Assembly (NCBI RefSeq): GCF_947179515.1
Contig: NC_067478.1
Location: 24,854,266-24,918,265 of the forward strand
DNA from: Apodemus sylvaticus
Lineage: Eukaryota > Chordata > Mammalia > Rodentia > Muridae
DNA: 64,000 nt
Reading direction: 5' to 3'
Shown here: positions 46,980 through 58,639 of the stretch, one piece after another
How the letters are laid out: every line of letters starts with the position of its first letter
How positions within the stretch are numbered: the stretch's first letter is position 1
Notes under the pieces: model-generated
Databases searched by the model: none
Seen by the model: only the letters and a program-made list of their open reading frames with translations
Told to the model about the DNA's origin: nothing
Translations under genes and position numbers: made by a program

Positions 46980-48375
46980 GACTCTGGAGTTTATCAGAGA
47001 CATTGGGTCCAGGAGTGTATTGGGACTAAAGTTACTGGGACAAAGCTGTGGGCAGGTCAGTGCTCCACAGGGGAGTCCCAAGGGCCTGCAGGCAGCCACT
47101 GCCACCAAGAACTTCTAAGGCCAAGAAAGGGAAGCCTCGAAGCCAAACATCTCTGCACGGTCCCAGGCAAATGTGTTCTTCATCAAGGCAGATACAAACA
47201 AAGTTTATTAAAGAGCCTTCTAAAGGGACATTCCAAATCACCAGCAGGCCTCCTCGAGGTGACTGTCCATTCTCTTGTGTGCTCTCATTCCAACATCGTT
47301 GGAGCTTTGCAAACATCAAGTCACCAATGTGTCCAGGAAGGAAAATAAACAGGCAGCTCAGGGTGACCCGGCTCTCGGGGCGAGCATGCTCTCCGAGACA
47401 CTGCAGCTAGTGGGGTCGATGAGAATGACCCAGCGGTGGAGCGCACACAGGGCACTGAGACCTCTTGGTGTCTGTGGGGTTTGAGCCTCTGCTTTGTGCC
47501 CTAATAGTGGCCCACCAGGCAGAGGAAGCACCCCTGTGGCTGTAGAAATGGTGGTTTGCTGTAGAGGAGTAAGCTCTGAATTGGAAAGGCCATGGGTCTT
47601 TTCTGCATTCTGAGAGGAGAGTGGGGGAGGTTGCTTCTAATTAACTGGAATGTTTTTCATCTGTGAAACCGGTGATTTTTTTTTTTTTTCCGGTTACGGT
47701 AGATGGGCATGAGTTCTCAGGCTGGGGTTGGTCGGGGTTCTTAAAGGTTGCCTCACATAACTCCTAAAGCATATTTTGGACACTTGTGTTCGTTTAGGGG
47801 AGGAACAATTCATTTTAGTTCATGGTTTCAGAGAATGTCGTCCTTGGTTGCCGGTTGCCTGGCTACGAGCAGGGCGGGAGGAGGGTGTGGCTGAGCAGAG
47901 CTCCTCACTACTTGGCCAACCAGGAAGCAGGAAGGAAGACCGGAAGTGGCTACGGACCCTAACTGCCATCCCCCAGTGATTTGCTTTCTTCAGCAGGGTC
48001 CCACTTTACAAAGTTTCTAGAACTTTCTAAAATGATGTCACCATTTGGGAAGTTGGGATACTTCATATGCAAAGTAAAACAGGTATCTCTGTGGACCCTG
48101 GGGGTTCTTCAGGGCATGATACACATGAGCCGGGACTTCATTGTCACATAATCTGAGTGCACAAGTCAACAAAGGGGAGGAAAGAAAAAGTCTGTCTCAA
48201 ACATCTGTAGTTGCCACTGCCTCTGGTGGCATTTTGGGCATCTCTGTTTACTTCATGGGCAGGATGGCCTGACTATTGCCTCCTGCTTTGGGTGTGAGAT
48301 TCTGTTCCAGGATCTAAATGTTACAAAGATTGTGGCCCATGGGTATCACACCATTATTATTACCTTTTTCTCCCC
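46980..48375. other. Unique intergenic sequence
   Basis: Inspected on both strands; open frames at 47032-47484 overlap each other and lack any signature. Nothing else seen except a T-run at about 47677-47690. Confidence 0.5.
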
Positions 48376-48545
48376 TCTTAAAATATTTATTATTTTCTGT
48401 GTGTCTATGTCACAGCATATATGTAGAGGCCAGACAGCTTGAAGAAGTTGATTCTCTCTCCCCCGTGTGAGATCAAACTCCAGGCAGTTCAGGTTGTCAG
48501 GCTTAGCAGCAAGCACCTTCTCCTGTCGAGCCGTATTGCTGGCCC
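48376..48545 (-). repeat. B3 SINE, diverged
   Basis: GTAGAGGCCAGACAGCTTGA and GGTTGTCAGGCTTAGCAGCA, with head at the right end. Confidence 0.8.
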
Positions 48546-48704
48546 TATTGTCACTTTTACCATTGAGCGTGTCTACGTGTTTGCTTCTTACTCAACATTT
48601 TGGGGGAACAGGGAGTGTCCAGAGAAGAAAGGAAGAATAGGAGAAAAGGGAGCCCAGAGCAGGTTGGTGGAACCTTGATGCTGATAGAAATTCTATTTGT
48701 GGGT

Positions 48705-48985
48705 CCAGAGAGTGGGTTTAGCAGTTAAGAGCACCCATCGATCTTGCAGATCAGGGCTCAGCTTCCAGCACCCACGTGGCAGCTAACAGCCATCTGCAAT
48801 TGCCATTCCGGGTAATCTGATGCCCTTTGCTGGCCCCTGTGGGCACTGCATGCATGTGATTCACAAACATCCACACATACGCATGCACGCGCGCAGACAC
48901 ACACACACACACACATACACACACACACACACGTCCATACACATAAACTAAAAATAAATAAATTTTTAAAAAAGAAAAAAAAAAC
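48705..48985 (+). repeat. B3 SINE with CA-rich tail
   Basis: GTTAAGAGCACCCATCGATC, then CAGCACCCACGTGGCAGCTA, CACACA stretches (48897-48933) and an AAATAAATAAATTTTTAAA tail. Confidence 0.85.
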
Positions 48986-49857
48986 CTTCTATTTGTAACA
49001 GTGTATTGATGGTTTCCTGTGAGCAGGGGGTATTGTGTGTGGAGACTGTAGCAAGTACCTCCTGTGACTGTCCCATACCACACACCATAAAGAAGGGAGT
49101 TTCAGCGATGGCCCAAACCCAAGATGAGGGTGAGGTTGCTGGATGCCACGGCTTGGCTCTCAGCCCCTCACAGATCTCCAGTTCTGAGGCAAGAGATGGA
49201 TGCCCTTCTCCTAAGGTTTTGGAACATGAATGTCTGTCTGGGAAGATTCTGCTCCGACTGGAGCTGCTAATGGCTGTGCTGGAGAGGTCCTTTCGGTCGC
49301 AGATTTGTGTACAAAGTCAGGGAAGCCTGTGGCCAGTTTTGGTGACTCCATCTTTCCTCGTTGTAAACGTGTGATTGTGAACCCTGTTGCCCAGGTACCT
49401 ACAGGGGAGCTTGGAGAAATCACCAACATGTAGGCCGCCCAGATCCGTTTCCTCAGCATCTCCTGGTGAGACCTGGGCTCTGGTATCTCCCTAAACCCTG
49501 TGGTTGGTGCAAAGAGGGCCTAGGCTTGGGAGTCCTTATGAGACAGCCAGCTGGCACTGAGAGTCTGTTCAGGTCAGAGCAGGTGAAGCAAGGTGTGGAT
49601 AGGAAGTGGTGGAAATCTTGAGCAAGGATTGTGTGTGGGTAGGAAGGTGGCAAATGGAGAGAGATCAAATACTAACACAAGCATATATGAGACTGTGTGT
49701 CTGGTTCAGATGTACACAAGGCAATGGCAGAACTGGGAACCACAGCACCAGTGGGTGGAAAAGACTGGGCTATTTTGTTAACCGTGAGATACCAACAGTA
49801 GCTCAGGGGTGAAGTTTTCTAAGGCTCAGTTCTGAACCTAGTTCTTTGCTTAATCTA
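48986..49857. other. Unique intergenic sequence
   Basis: No gene or repeat recognised. Confidence 0.5.
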
Positions 49858-50065
49858 GTGAGTGGTCCATGCTGTGACCCTTTAATACAGTTCCTCCTGT
49901 TGTGGTGACCCCCGGCCCATCATAAAATTACTTTCGTTGCTATTTCATAACTGAAATTTTGCTACTGTTAGGAATCATAATGTAAATGTCGATATGAAGG
50001 ATATCTGATGATATTTGACCCCTCTGAGGGTGTCATTTGACCCCCAGAAGGGTCCCATCTTTGGT
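49858..50065 (+). mobile_element. URR1-type hAT-Charlie non-autonomous DNA transposon
   Basis: CTGTGACCCTTTAATACAGT, GTTGTGGTGACCCCCGGCCC and the mirrored GGGTGTCATTTGACCCCCAG are the diagnostic blocks. The terminal inverted repeats are eroded; it encodes nothing. Confidence 0.85.
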
Positions 50066-50085
50066 AATTTATTTATATATATTTT

Positions 50086-50222
50086 TGGCAGTTCATTCAT
50101 GCTTACATGATGACTTATGTCTGCTGTTCCGTTAGTTTATATCCTGTGTAAGGGAAGGGGCCGGCAGTTTTATATTCTCAGCATCTTACCTCCTATTTAG
50201 TAAATATGTGCTGATTACATGA
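50086..50222 (+). repeat. Possible L2/MIR 3' end
   Basis: CTCAGCATCTTACCTCC and TTTAGTAAATATGTGCTGAT resemble the ancient LINE2 terminus. Confidence 0.4.
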
Positions 50223-50954
50223 TTCTATTTTAGACTTTCAGTTGATTTGAGGGTCATTCACATGATAATCTCTCCAATACGGACTGCTGCCTTTCAAGCA
50301 GAAACTGGAGGCAATGCTCAGGTCCCTGTGTCCCCTGTGGTCTAGGTATTTGTCTATAAATACTGAACAAGGGGGTTTGAGGGGGTCAAATGCTCTGAGA
50401 TGAGACCCAGTCCTACAGCGGTGCACAAACTTGTGGGGCACACACACTTGTGTGTATCCGGAATGCTCTGTTTACTTACTAGGTAGGCATCCTTATTGCG
50501 GGAATTAGCTATAAAACGAGCTCCCCACTATTTCTGCAATAATGGGGCTTGGAAAAAAAGAAAACCAATCTGATGATGTCTGGCTTTCTGACCAAAGAAA
50601 AATAAAAAGTAGCCTTTTTATCAACTGCCCTTTGAAAGTGCTTTTCTTGGTCAGAGTGGTTCACAGGGAGAGACCTGATGATTCTAAACCTACTTCATAT
50701 CGGCTCCTGCCGGAGGTGACAGATTGTGTTTCCTCTGGACCGAGACATGGTGGGTAGCCATCAAGATCAAGTCAATGTTAAATTGCGCTGTCTCTGCCAT
50801 CGGAACAGACCAGCCTTAGCACATCCTCTCTTCCAGGGAAAGCTCACCAGAAGGGGTCCTCGCCCATTATCTGCTGGCCTGGAGGGCGCTCAGACTTGTT
50901 CAGTGAGGACAGAGACTATGGCCAAGAAGTTGTTAGGAATTAAGTCTGGGATTA

Positions 50955-51090
50955 GTGAAACTTAAGTTCACTTCCTGGATCTGCTACTGCCCGGATGAGA
51001 ATTTGGGGCAATGTCCTTAATAACATTTAGCCTGTTTTTCTATCTGTGAGGAGTTTGCTAGTTATGCTAAGTAATGTTGTTATATAAGGT
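50955..51090 (+). repeat. MIR fragment
   Basis: GGATCTGCTACTGCCCGG, then GGGGCAATGTCCTTAATAAC and CTGTTTTTCTATCTGTGAGG in MIR order. Confidence 0.5.
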
Positions 51091-51184
51091 TTGGTGAGCT
51101 GGACCCCAATGGTTCAGTACCTAGCAACAGGAGATATACCAGAAATGTCTAATTGTGGAATGCACGGGGAAAATAATGTCCTCC

Positions 51185-51385
51185 TCCTTGAATATATGTT
51201 AACTAGGGGGTCAAGCCCAGAACCTTACCATGCTAAGCGAGTTCTCTGCCACTTACGTTCCAGCTCCCCACTTTCTCTTTTTTCTGAGGTAGAGAACTAT
51301 TAAATTGCCTCAAATGGCTTGGAACTCATGATCTGCCTGTCTCAGCCTCCTGAGTATCTGCAATTTTGTACACCACCGTATCTAC
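51185..51385 (-). repeat. B4-type SINE
   Basis: ID-like portion CCCAGAACCTTACCATGCTA, then B1-like CTTGGAACTCATGATCTGCC and CTCAGCCTCCTGAGTATCTG. Confidence 0.65.
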
Positions 51386-52025
51386 TTTCTTTGGGACTCC
51401 ATCAAAGATGCATGCTAATGGGGTCTTGTCGGTTGTTCTCGACCATCAAAAGAGTAGGCCAAACAGGAAGCCTGGCTCCTTCTTGGGCTGAGCCTCCAAT
51501 CACAGGTGATCCCTAGTGAAGTCAGGAGAGCAGAGGCAGCATCCTGCTCTGGAGGGCTGCTATGCCCAGCCAGGTCTGAGCCTGGTGTGACCACGACTAA
51601 GGAGACACAGGCTGACGGGGAAGCCCTGAGGGGCCTCAATTAAGGAGCCAGGCCGATTTGGTCCCCTGGGCCTGCCAAGGTGCTCCCAGTCCAGTTGTCA
51701 GCCAGTCCTGATGTCTGAAGATGCTCCTCCTTGGTGTCTTACACAGCACACACATGTTTTGACATGTGGGCTTGGGGTCTTCACCTCCTCGGAAGGGAAA
51801 GAAGAATGAACAAGGCATCTCCAGGGTAGTGCTCCTGTGTGCTTCTCCACACAGGTCATTGAGACCAGCAGGAGCTGCAGGGTGACCGGGTGATGTGTCT
51901 GAGACAGTGAATGAGGGCTACCACTTATGTAAGCGGCTGAATACTTTTCACTATTTAAACCTAACAGCAACCTACTAAGCTATACCTACCAAGCTGTACC
52001 CAGCTCTTTACCACCCCTCCCCTCG

Positions 52026-52161
52026 TTTAACAGGCTCTCGATACGTAGCCTTAGCTAGCTTAGAACTTGATATGCACACCAGGTTGGCCTTGAACTCATA
52101 GACATCTGCCTGCTTTTGTCTCTCAAGGGCTTGGATTAAAGGTGTGTGGCTCCACACCTGG
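52026..52161 (-). repeat. Diverged B1 SINE
   Basis: CCAGGTTGGCCTTGAACTCA and GGATTAAAGGTGTGTGGCTC. Confidence 0.8.
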
Positions 52162-52426
52162 CCTGTTTCCTCCATTTATAGATGAAGAAACCAAGGCATG
52201 GAGAATAATATTAAAGCTCAAAAGCTTGAAGCCATTTTATTGGGGGGGGGGAAGGGTAGAGTTGGAATTCAAAAAATAAGGTCTTTAAAGTTGGACTTTA
52301 AAGCCCGTGTTCTACCACCCCCTACTGGCCCCTGTACAGCCCTGGAGGACAAGCTATGGAGCCACAGGCCTGGGAGCCCAGCTTGGCCACACTTGGTCAC
52401 GAGATGCCTCTCCAGCCCTACTTGCT

Positions 52427-52665
52427 TTCTTTCTTCCTTCCTTCCTTCCTTCCTTCCTTCCTTTCTTTCTTTTTTTTGATTTTTTTTTTTTTTTTTTTTT
52501 TTTGGATTTGGTTCTTTGGAGACAGGGTTTCTCTGTGTAGCCCTGGCTGTCCTGGAACTCACTCTGTAGACCAGGCTGGCTTCGAACTCAGAAATCCGCC
52601 TGCCTTTGCCCCCCAGAGTTAGGGATTACATTACAGGGGATTACAGGCATGCAACCTCCCCCCCC
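52427..52665 (-). repeat. CTTC/T tract and B1 SINE
   Basis: CTTC units (52427-52470) and T-runs are the expanded tail side of a B1 (52500-52665), which ends in a C-run instead of the usual GCCCGGC. Confidence 0.85.
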
Positions 52666-52679
52666 CCCCCTCTGCCCTG

Positions 52680-52775
52680 CTTTCTTATCTGCAGAGTGAA
52701 GCTGCCTCACTGGGTAGTGGAAAGGGTCAAATGAGTATGTCGGTATATTTAGTACAGTGCCTGAGACAGGTGAAG
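52680..52775 (+). repeat. MIR fragment
   Basis: TTTCTTATCTGCAGAGTGAA, GTCAAATGAGTATGTCGG and GTACAGTGCCTGAGACAGG follow the MIR 3' half. Confidence 0.6.
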
Positions 52776-53369
52776 GCTCAGAATGTGGGTCTTCCCTTTG
52801 GTTTGGAAGGGAAGAAATAGGAGGGATCACCTTTCTGGCTACTTCCTCTATCTTTTAAACCTCTGCTTCCTCCTTTCCTCCCCGCCAAAATCTTTTGTGT
52901 TAATGTTGGGAGTTCCTTGATCCTGGTGGTTCATTTCTCTGTTTAATCAGCTAGGCTGTGCAGAAAAGGTAGCTCTCTATAGTGTAAGAGCCTTGCGCTA
53001 GAATTTAGGAGGCCTTGCCCCTGGTCCTCAGTTTCCTTTTCAGTGAGACTGGAGAGCTGTCCACATACAGGGCTCATGTGCATATGTGGTGCACATGCAG
53101 CCACTTCCTGGTGTTACATCCACCGTAGACCATGATTAATCGATTGCAGCATCTTCGTCCGTGATCCTGAATGCGGCACGGAGTCCTCCCTCACACATGG
53201 AGGCAATCACTGTCAACTGCTTGGAGTTGAAGTGACAGTTATCCTCTTGGATATTTCTGGAGCCGTTTGCTGTCTAACAACCCTTTTAGCTCTGCCACTG
53301 TGACTCTATTACCAGACCCGGGGGTGCTCTGAGGGAAGGGTGGGGAGCTTATGGCTGATCCCAGCCACA
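52776..53369. other. Unique intergenic sequence
   Basis: Another possible MIR scrap around 53025-53055; otherwise nothing recognised. Confidence 0.45.
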
Positions 53370-53510
53370 GGTCAGATCTAGCAGCTCTGTGACCTTAGAC
53401 AAGTGCCTTCCATTTTCCTGGGCTTCATTTTTTTTTTTTTTTTAATTTGTAGAATGGGAGTTTCAAACTATCCTTTCTTTCTCGGCATTGCTGTTGAGGC
53501 TGAAATCACT
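53370..53510 (+). repeat. MIR fragment
   Basis: GCTCTGTGACCTTAGACAAG and TTTGTAGAATGGGAGTTTCA, separated by an expanded T-run. Confidence 0.7.
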
Positions 53511-54189
53511 GTGGCTTTCTTGTAGGTGGGGCCTGGGTTTTCATCACAGCTGTGCCCTCTGCATTTAGAACAGAGCCTGGCCTAGAGCAGCACAGTAGAA
53601 TGTTTAAATCTGCAGAAACAGAAGGAACTACAAACCCGTGCAGAATGTCTAGAGAGGTGGCGCTCAGGCCTTATGGAACACAAGGAACTGGAGTCTTCTC
53701 AGTGTGTACATTCCAAGGCTCTGAGGAGGTCAACCAGATGGCTGGGCTGGGGCCTGGGTATCCCATTTTCTACAGGCCATCCTGGGAATCCTGCTGCAGA
53801 CTGTTATCTACTCTGTGGGAAGCATGGGCTCGGGATTAGGTGGAAATTAACACCCCTGAGGCCTCCCCTGTGCCCATTGCTTTCCAGGAGTCTGATCAGG
53901 ATCAGGCAGTGTTTTTGGAGTTCTGAGTGCCTTTGCACCAGGGAGGGAGGTGCGGAGGGGGGTGGCTGAGCCTGATTCCCACACCCTGTTGGCTACCTGA
54001 GTCACAGGTCCCCAGCTGATAGATGCTCTTGGCTGTTACACTCTGGGCTGTAAGGCAGGCTCAGAAAGGTTAGGGCATGTTAGGGTCTACGCTGTCGCAG
54101 CAACTCATCCTCAGCTGTCTTGTGAGGATCTCCCCAACTCCAGCCTAAATCCTATTCCTTGAGAAGAAGCAATAAATATGAAACTGACT

Positions 54190-54191
<2 letters not shown>
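53511..54191. other. Unique intergenic sequence
   Basis: Plus-strand frames at 53552-53969 have no recognisable domain and no splice context. Confidence 0.45.
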
Positions 54192-54231
<40 letters not shown>

Positions 54232-54405
54232 TGTATGTCTGTGACTGTGTGTGAGTATGTATGTGTGTGTATGTGTGTGTATGTGTATGTGAGTGTGTGT
54301 GTGTGTGTGTGAATGTGTGTGTGTGTATGAGTGTATGTATGTGTGAATATGTGAATGTGTGAGTATATGTGTGGTGTGTGTGTGTATGTGTGTGTGTGTG
54401 AGAGA
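54192..54405. repeat. Long imperfect (TG)n array
   Basis: More than 200 bp of TGTG interrupted by TATG, TCTG and GAGTG units, ending in a short GA run. Likely unstable. Confidence 0.95.
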
Positions 54406-55654
54406 GAGATTTGCTTTGAACAGAGATCTTTGCAAAGCCTTATGTGTTAGAAGTGGAAGTCTCTTAGCCTTGTGTTTCAGTGTGGGGTGGTACAGTTTGT
54501 GTGGAGATGGCTCTCATCACAGGGACCCATACAAACTCTCTGCTTTGGGAACAGGGCTTGGGGGGTGCAGCCCGCCATTGCTCTAGTCCCCAACATTGAA
54601 CACAGGCTGGTCAGACGGCCATATGACCTTTCTTCCATCCCCAGTGAGAGTACCTGGGTTCTTTTTCTCCCTGAGTTCGAAGGCACTCCCTCCCCTCATG
54701 CAGATACTCCACTGCATCAGCCTCAGAGATGCTTCTAAGCTACAACGAGTCTACCAGGACCTAGGGCAAGCAGGACACTATTAAATTTGGATTAGAGTTG
54801 GCTTAGCCTGAGTCACATGACTGCTTTTGCTTGATCTTAGGTGGCTAGGGATGTTCTGGAGTGTTCCTGTGAAGTGAAGTGTTACCTGGCTGTTACACAC
54901 AGGAATTGCCTCCTGCAGCCACTACCCTAGCCTTCCCCACACTCCACCCAGACCCCTCTGTTGCCTTAGCCTGTGTTTCCTTTCTCACAAGTGAAACCAG
55001 ATGGCTGTGGTGGACAGTGAGTGCTGCTTGGAGTGACCCAGGGGAAGCTGAGCTTCTGATCCTACCACTGCCCCAAACTGCTTCGGAATGGGTTCATCCA
55101 TGAACGAACCCTCAAATTTCTTTTATCTCCCAACCACCAAGAACCCAATCCTTTATTTAGTCCCGAAACTCGGAAGCTAATCTTTTATTTATTTCTGCCG
55201 TAATCCCACTTCAGGCTCCGCATGGAACATTCCACTTGGGAACGGACATCTAGGATTTCAGAAAGACCCCCATTGGGAGAGGATAAGGGCTTAGGAGGAA
55301 AAGTAAAACCAGGCTTGGGATATTTTGGCTCCACGTGTGAAATGGAGGAAGATTGCAGCTCAGTTGGGTTTCTGGATGGGTAATGAGCCACGGGTTCATT
55401 CACCATACACGGAAGCCCTGATCACTTAGACAGATTTTTTTTTTTTTAAATCCCAACTTGGCTCTAAAGCCAGAGCTAGGACCACTGAGAATCACTGTCT
55501 CTTGAAGTATAAGTTGCATCAGGAACCAATTACAAAATCAATGTGGAAGACAGAGACAATGGGGACCAGACCACCTAATCTCAGCCAGTTGACACCAAGG
55601 GGCCCTGAAAGGAGTGCTTGGCCTTTGGCAGGCTTTCAGAATGCCATCTCTGTT
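54406..55654. other. Unique intergenic sequence
   Basis: No repeat or gene recognised apart from a T-run at about 55435-55447. Confidence 0.5.
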
Positions 55655-55800
55655 ATCATTCATTCATGCCTGCATTGATTAATATTTCCCAAGTGTATGT
55701 GCCAGGCCTAGGGCAATCATTGGCTATTCTGTGATCAGAAATGATCTCTGCCCTCGTAGGCTGTGTGGAGAAATAGAGACATTTCACTAAGACACTGATG
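55655..55800 (+). repeat. L2-like fragment
   Basis: CATTCATTCATGCCTGCATT, GTATGTGCCAGGCCTAGGGC and CTCTGCCCTCGTAGGCTGTG follow the common ancient 'CATTCA...TGTGCCAGGC...CTGCCCTC' order. Confidence 0.55.
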
Positions 55801-56133
55801 GAAGGAGGTGTCTTAGTCAGTGCTCTGGTGCTATGAAGAGATGCCATGGTAGCAATTCTTATAAAAGAAAGAGATTATTTGGGACGTGCTTGCTTTCAGA
55901 GCTTACTTTATTGTCATGGTGGGAAGCATGGCGGCACACGGGAAGACACTTCGCTGGAGAGGAAGGTGAGAATTCTATGACAGGGTCTGAGGGGCTGGCT
56001 TGAGCTCTTGAAACCCCAAAGCCTACCCTCAGTAACACTTCCGCCCACAAGGCCACACCTCTTAGGCCCTCTCAAGTAACACCACTTCCTAATAATCAAG
56101 CATGTAAATATAAGAACCTATGAGGACCATGCC

Positions 56134-56292
56134 TTTTTTGTTTTTTGTTTTTTTTTTCCCCGAGACGGTGTTTCTTTGTGTAGCCCTGGCTATCCTGGAA
56201 CTCACTCTGTAGACCAGGCCTCGAACTCAGAAATCTGCCTGCCTCTGCCTCCCAAGCACTGGGATTAAAGGCGTGCGCCACCACCTCCCGCC
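56134..56292 (-). repeat. B1 SINE, nested
   Basis: Lacks the GTAGACCAGGCTGGCC spacing (short deletion in the middle). A TTTG/TTTA simple tract (56305-56360) separates it from the next B1. Confidence 0.9.
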
Positions 56293-56349
56293 CCGCTAAC
56301 AAATGTTTCTTTTATTTGTTTGTTTGTTTGTTTGTTTATTAGTTTATTG

Positions 56350-56524
56350 GTTTATTTTATTTTTTTTGGATTTTGGTTTTTTTTCGAGACAGGGTTTCTC
56401 TGTGTAGCCCTGGCTGTCCTGGAACTCACTCTGTAGACCAGGCTGGCCTCAAACTCAGAAATCCGCCTGCCTCTGCCTCCCAAGTACTGGGATTAAAGGC
56501 ATGTGCCACCACCTCCCGCCCGGC
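56350..56524 (-). repeat. B1 SINE, near consensus, nested
   Basis: GGATTTTGGTTTTTTTTCGA tail side to CGCCCGGC; the right end coincides with the target-site duplication. Confidence 0.95.
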
Positions 56525-57549
56525 TATGAGAACCATTTCTATTCAAACCACCCCAGTGGGATAGCCCCAAAGGGTTTGCTAGTTCCTGTCAAGGCGGGGA
56601 AGCTCCTGTTGGCAGTACGGTTGGGTTGGCAGACTGTTGGAGGGTGAACTGTCATGGGGCAGAACTGTAGAGGCACAACCTACTACTCTCTTTGCCCACT
56701 GTCCTTTCCATCTTCTCCATGCCCGCTTCTAAACCTTAGCCAGGACTTGGGGCTCAGGGACACATAGCATTTATTCAAGATTCTATTCCAATAACATGCA
56801 TCTGGGTGCAGCCTGCCATTGCACCCAGAATCAACCAGCTGGCAGGTCTCTCCCCAAGGTCTTAGGTCTAAGGAGGTCAAGGTCTAAGGAGGTAGTGATT
56901 ATGTGCACCGGTAAGCATTCTGCTAGGATGTCTCAGAGCTAAAAGTTTTAAGAAAACAAAGTTAGCACATAGGTTAAACTTTACAATAGTATTTTATTTC
57001 CATACATGCTGAGGCAAATTCAATAATGACTGAACCTTTCATACAAGTTTACAGGAGGAAGAAATTGTTAAGTTAAAAGTATAAAACAATTGGGAAGAAC
57101 ACTAACCCAAACACTTCCCATGAGTCTAATGTTTATGTCAGTATGGGAACTGCAGGTCAAAAGGAAGGTCCATCCAGTGCATGATGAAACCAGCTGGTGA
57201 CAATGTGCATCAAGTCTCACTGGCAGGAGAGGACAAGTGAAGAGCACTCCAGCAGGTGAAGGGATGGCGGAGAAGAAGTATGTCAGCATCATGTATCCAG
57301 GGCTGGAACCATCTTTTCCTACTATGGTATTTGTGAGTTTCTGCAGAGCCCAGCTTGGACTGAGGAGGACAAGTTTTCTTTCATCCATGGATGGACACTG
57401 GCAGCAAACCCAATGGTTTCTTGTTTCCAGAAAGACGAGAGGTTCTTAGGGTTCTTACCAGGAACTGCCTGTGCACATGAGGGGAATATGGAAGATTGTG
57501 AGAGAAAGTCTCAAGTTTGACAATCCATCTTCTGGTGTTCAAAGGCAGA

Positions 57550-57555
57550 TTTATT
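57550..57555 (-). terminator. Polyadenylation signal of Prr23a copy 1
   Basis: AATAAA on the minus strand 180 bp past the stop codon, conserved in copy 2 at 63375-63380. Confidence 0.65.
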
Positions 57556-57734
57556 TAAACTTCCAAGGTGCGACTTTGTGTCTCCCTTCTTCTTGAAGTG
57601 TGTATGTTCTGTCTGTAGTTTGCAGCAGAGAGCACTGTGTGGACACAGGCTGAACATTATCTTGTTGGGTATGCAGCACAGGAGCTCTGTGATTCCCAGG
57701 AAGAGTCCCAGGCGCCGTGTGTTTCTGGAGCAGT

Positions 57735-58463
57735 CTATTTTTCCTCAAAGACTAGGCGCTTCCTGGCCTTGCATGGAGGGCGAGTAGGTCTCACAGGATT
57801 CAGCGGGCACTGTTGTTGGTGGCTTGAATAAGAAGATGGAGGGGGAGGCTCCAGTGGTGAGTGCAGAAGAAACTCCCGCATGCTGCCTTGGGGGCTCCAG
57901 TAAGCCCAGGGAGCATATTCCTCTGCTCTAGGAGAGACGGAAGGAATGCGGCCATCTGGGACTTGACCCTGAAATGAAGAAGATGAGAGATGAAGCTCTG
58001 GGACCAGGCCAGATGGAGCCTTCATCCATGGCATCCCTGAGTGAGAGACATTTTGCAGGCCCTTGCAGTCTCTTACCGAAGCACTGAAGGATCCTGGCTG
58101 GATGACTATGACTTCCCGCGGCATGTCCAGGAGATCAGAGTCAGGCTGGTCTGAGGGCAAGAACTCAGGATGTCTGGGGCCAGTGGAATCTAGGAGGCTT
58201 CCGGGGACCAAGAGGAAGTGTTCTGGGAGGGACACTTCCAGGATCGAGGTGTGCTGAGGTTCCAAGAGCAGGTCGCAGTCATCCAGGTTCAGCTGTAAGG
58301 CAGAGCCAGGTGGCAGGAACACCAGGGAAGTGAGCCTGTAGCTGGAAGTCTCCATAGGCCCCTCCAGGTCGTGTTGAGCATGGTGGTCTTGTTGGAGTCG
58401 AGGGCGCTTGGCAGGATTGGTTACAGGATCAGCGCTGGTGCCCTGGGGCCTCACTCCCTCCAT
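57735..58463 (-). CDS. Proline-rich protein 23 family (Prr23a-type), complete, 242 aa
   Basis: A member of the mammalian PRR23 family next to FOXL2; its biochemical function is unknown to me. Family marks: AKRPRLQQD near the N-terminus, then LVFLPPGSALQLNLDDCDLL and TSILEVSLPEHFLLVPGSLL in the first half (human PRR23A has the same arrangement, VVLAAGCALRVPLDDVDLVL), a variable middle, and a basic end RPPCKARKRLVFEEK matching human RPPCKVRRRLFQE. I start at ATG 58463 (context ACCATGG, a strong Kozak); six further codons upstream are open but begin with no ATG. A GT-AG pair within the CDS (58076 to 57969) brackets exactly 108 nt, so a 206-aa spliced form is conceivable. Mouse has several Prr23a paralogues and I cannot tell which this is. 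Confidence 0.9.
   Translation of the reverse strand: MEGVRPQGTSADPVTNPAKRPRLQQDHHAQHDLEGPMETSSYRLTSLVFLPPGSALQLNLDDCDLLLEPQHTSILEVSLPEHFLLVPGSLLDSTGPRHPEFLPSDQPDSDLLDMPREVIVIQPGSFSASVRDCKGLQNVSHSGMPWMKAPSGLVPELHLSSSSFQGQVPDGRIPSVSPRAEEYAPWAYWSPQGSMREFLLHSPLEPPPPSSYSSHQQQCPLNPVRPTRPPCKARKRLVFEEK
57969..58076 (-). other. In-frame GT-AG segment inside the Prr23a CDS (possible optional intron)
   Basis: Donor CTTCG|GTAAGA and acceptor CTTCTTCATTTCAG|GG with a pyrimidine-rich tract. 108 nt without a stop, so either retained or removed it keeps the frame. The encoded ELHLSSS resembles the human ELRMDSA at the corresponding place, which favours it being coding. Confidence 0.4.
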
Positions 58464-58639
58464 GGTGTGATGATTTGGCAAATTGGGAGTTGGTGCCTAA
58501 AGAGGTGCACTGCAGATGCTAGACCTGTGAGCTGTACTTCATGCAGGTATGACTGTTGTCAGACTGGCTTTTGCAAGAGACTCTGTGCGCCCTCTTGGAG
58601 AGAAGAGATTCGGTCGGAAGGACTAGCTGATCTGAAGTG

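Larger units (their letters stand above)
55809..56562 (+). repeat. Rodent interspersed repeat (family not assigned) split by nested B1s
   Basis: It begins GTCTTAGTCAGTGCTCTGGT and ends CATTTCTATTCAAACCACCC. Between 56131 and 56523 it is broken by two B1 elements. The interruption is flanked by CTATGAGGACCAT (56118-56130) and CTATGAGAACCAT (56524-56536), a 13-bp target-site duplication with one mismatch. Confidence 0.7.
56965..58500. repeat. Tandem duplication unit carrying Prr23a, copy 1
   Basis: The sequence from 57122 rightward recurs at +5825 bp (62947 onward) with about 1-2% difference. To the left (about 56965-57121) the match to 62590-62946 persists but is much weaker, with indels. The right limit cannot be seen because copy 2 runs off the window. 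Confidence 0.9.

Noticed and set aside
46878..47118. Poly-Arg and poly-Leu frames
   Set aside because: Translations of the TTC triplet repeat.
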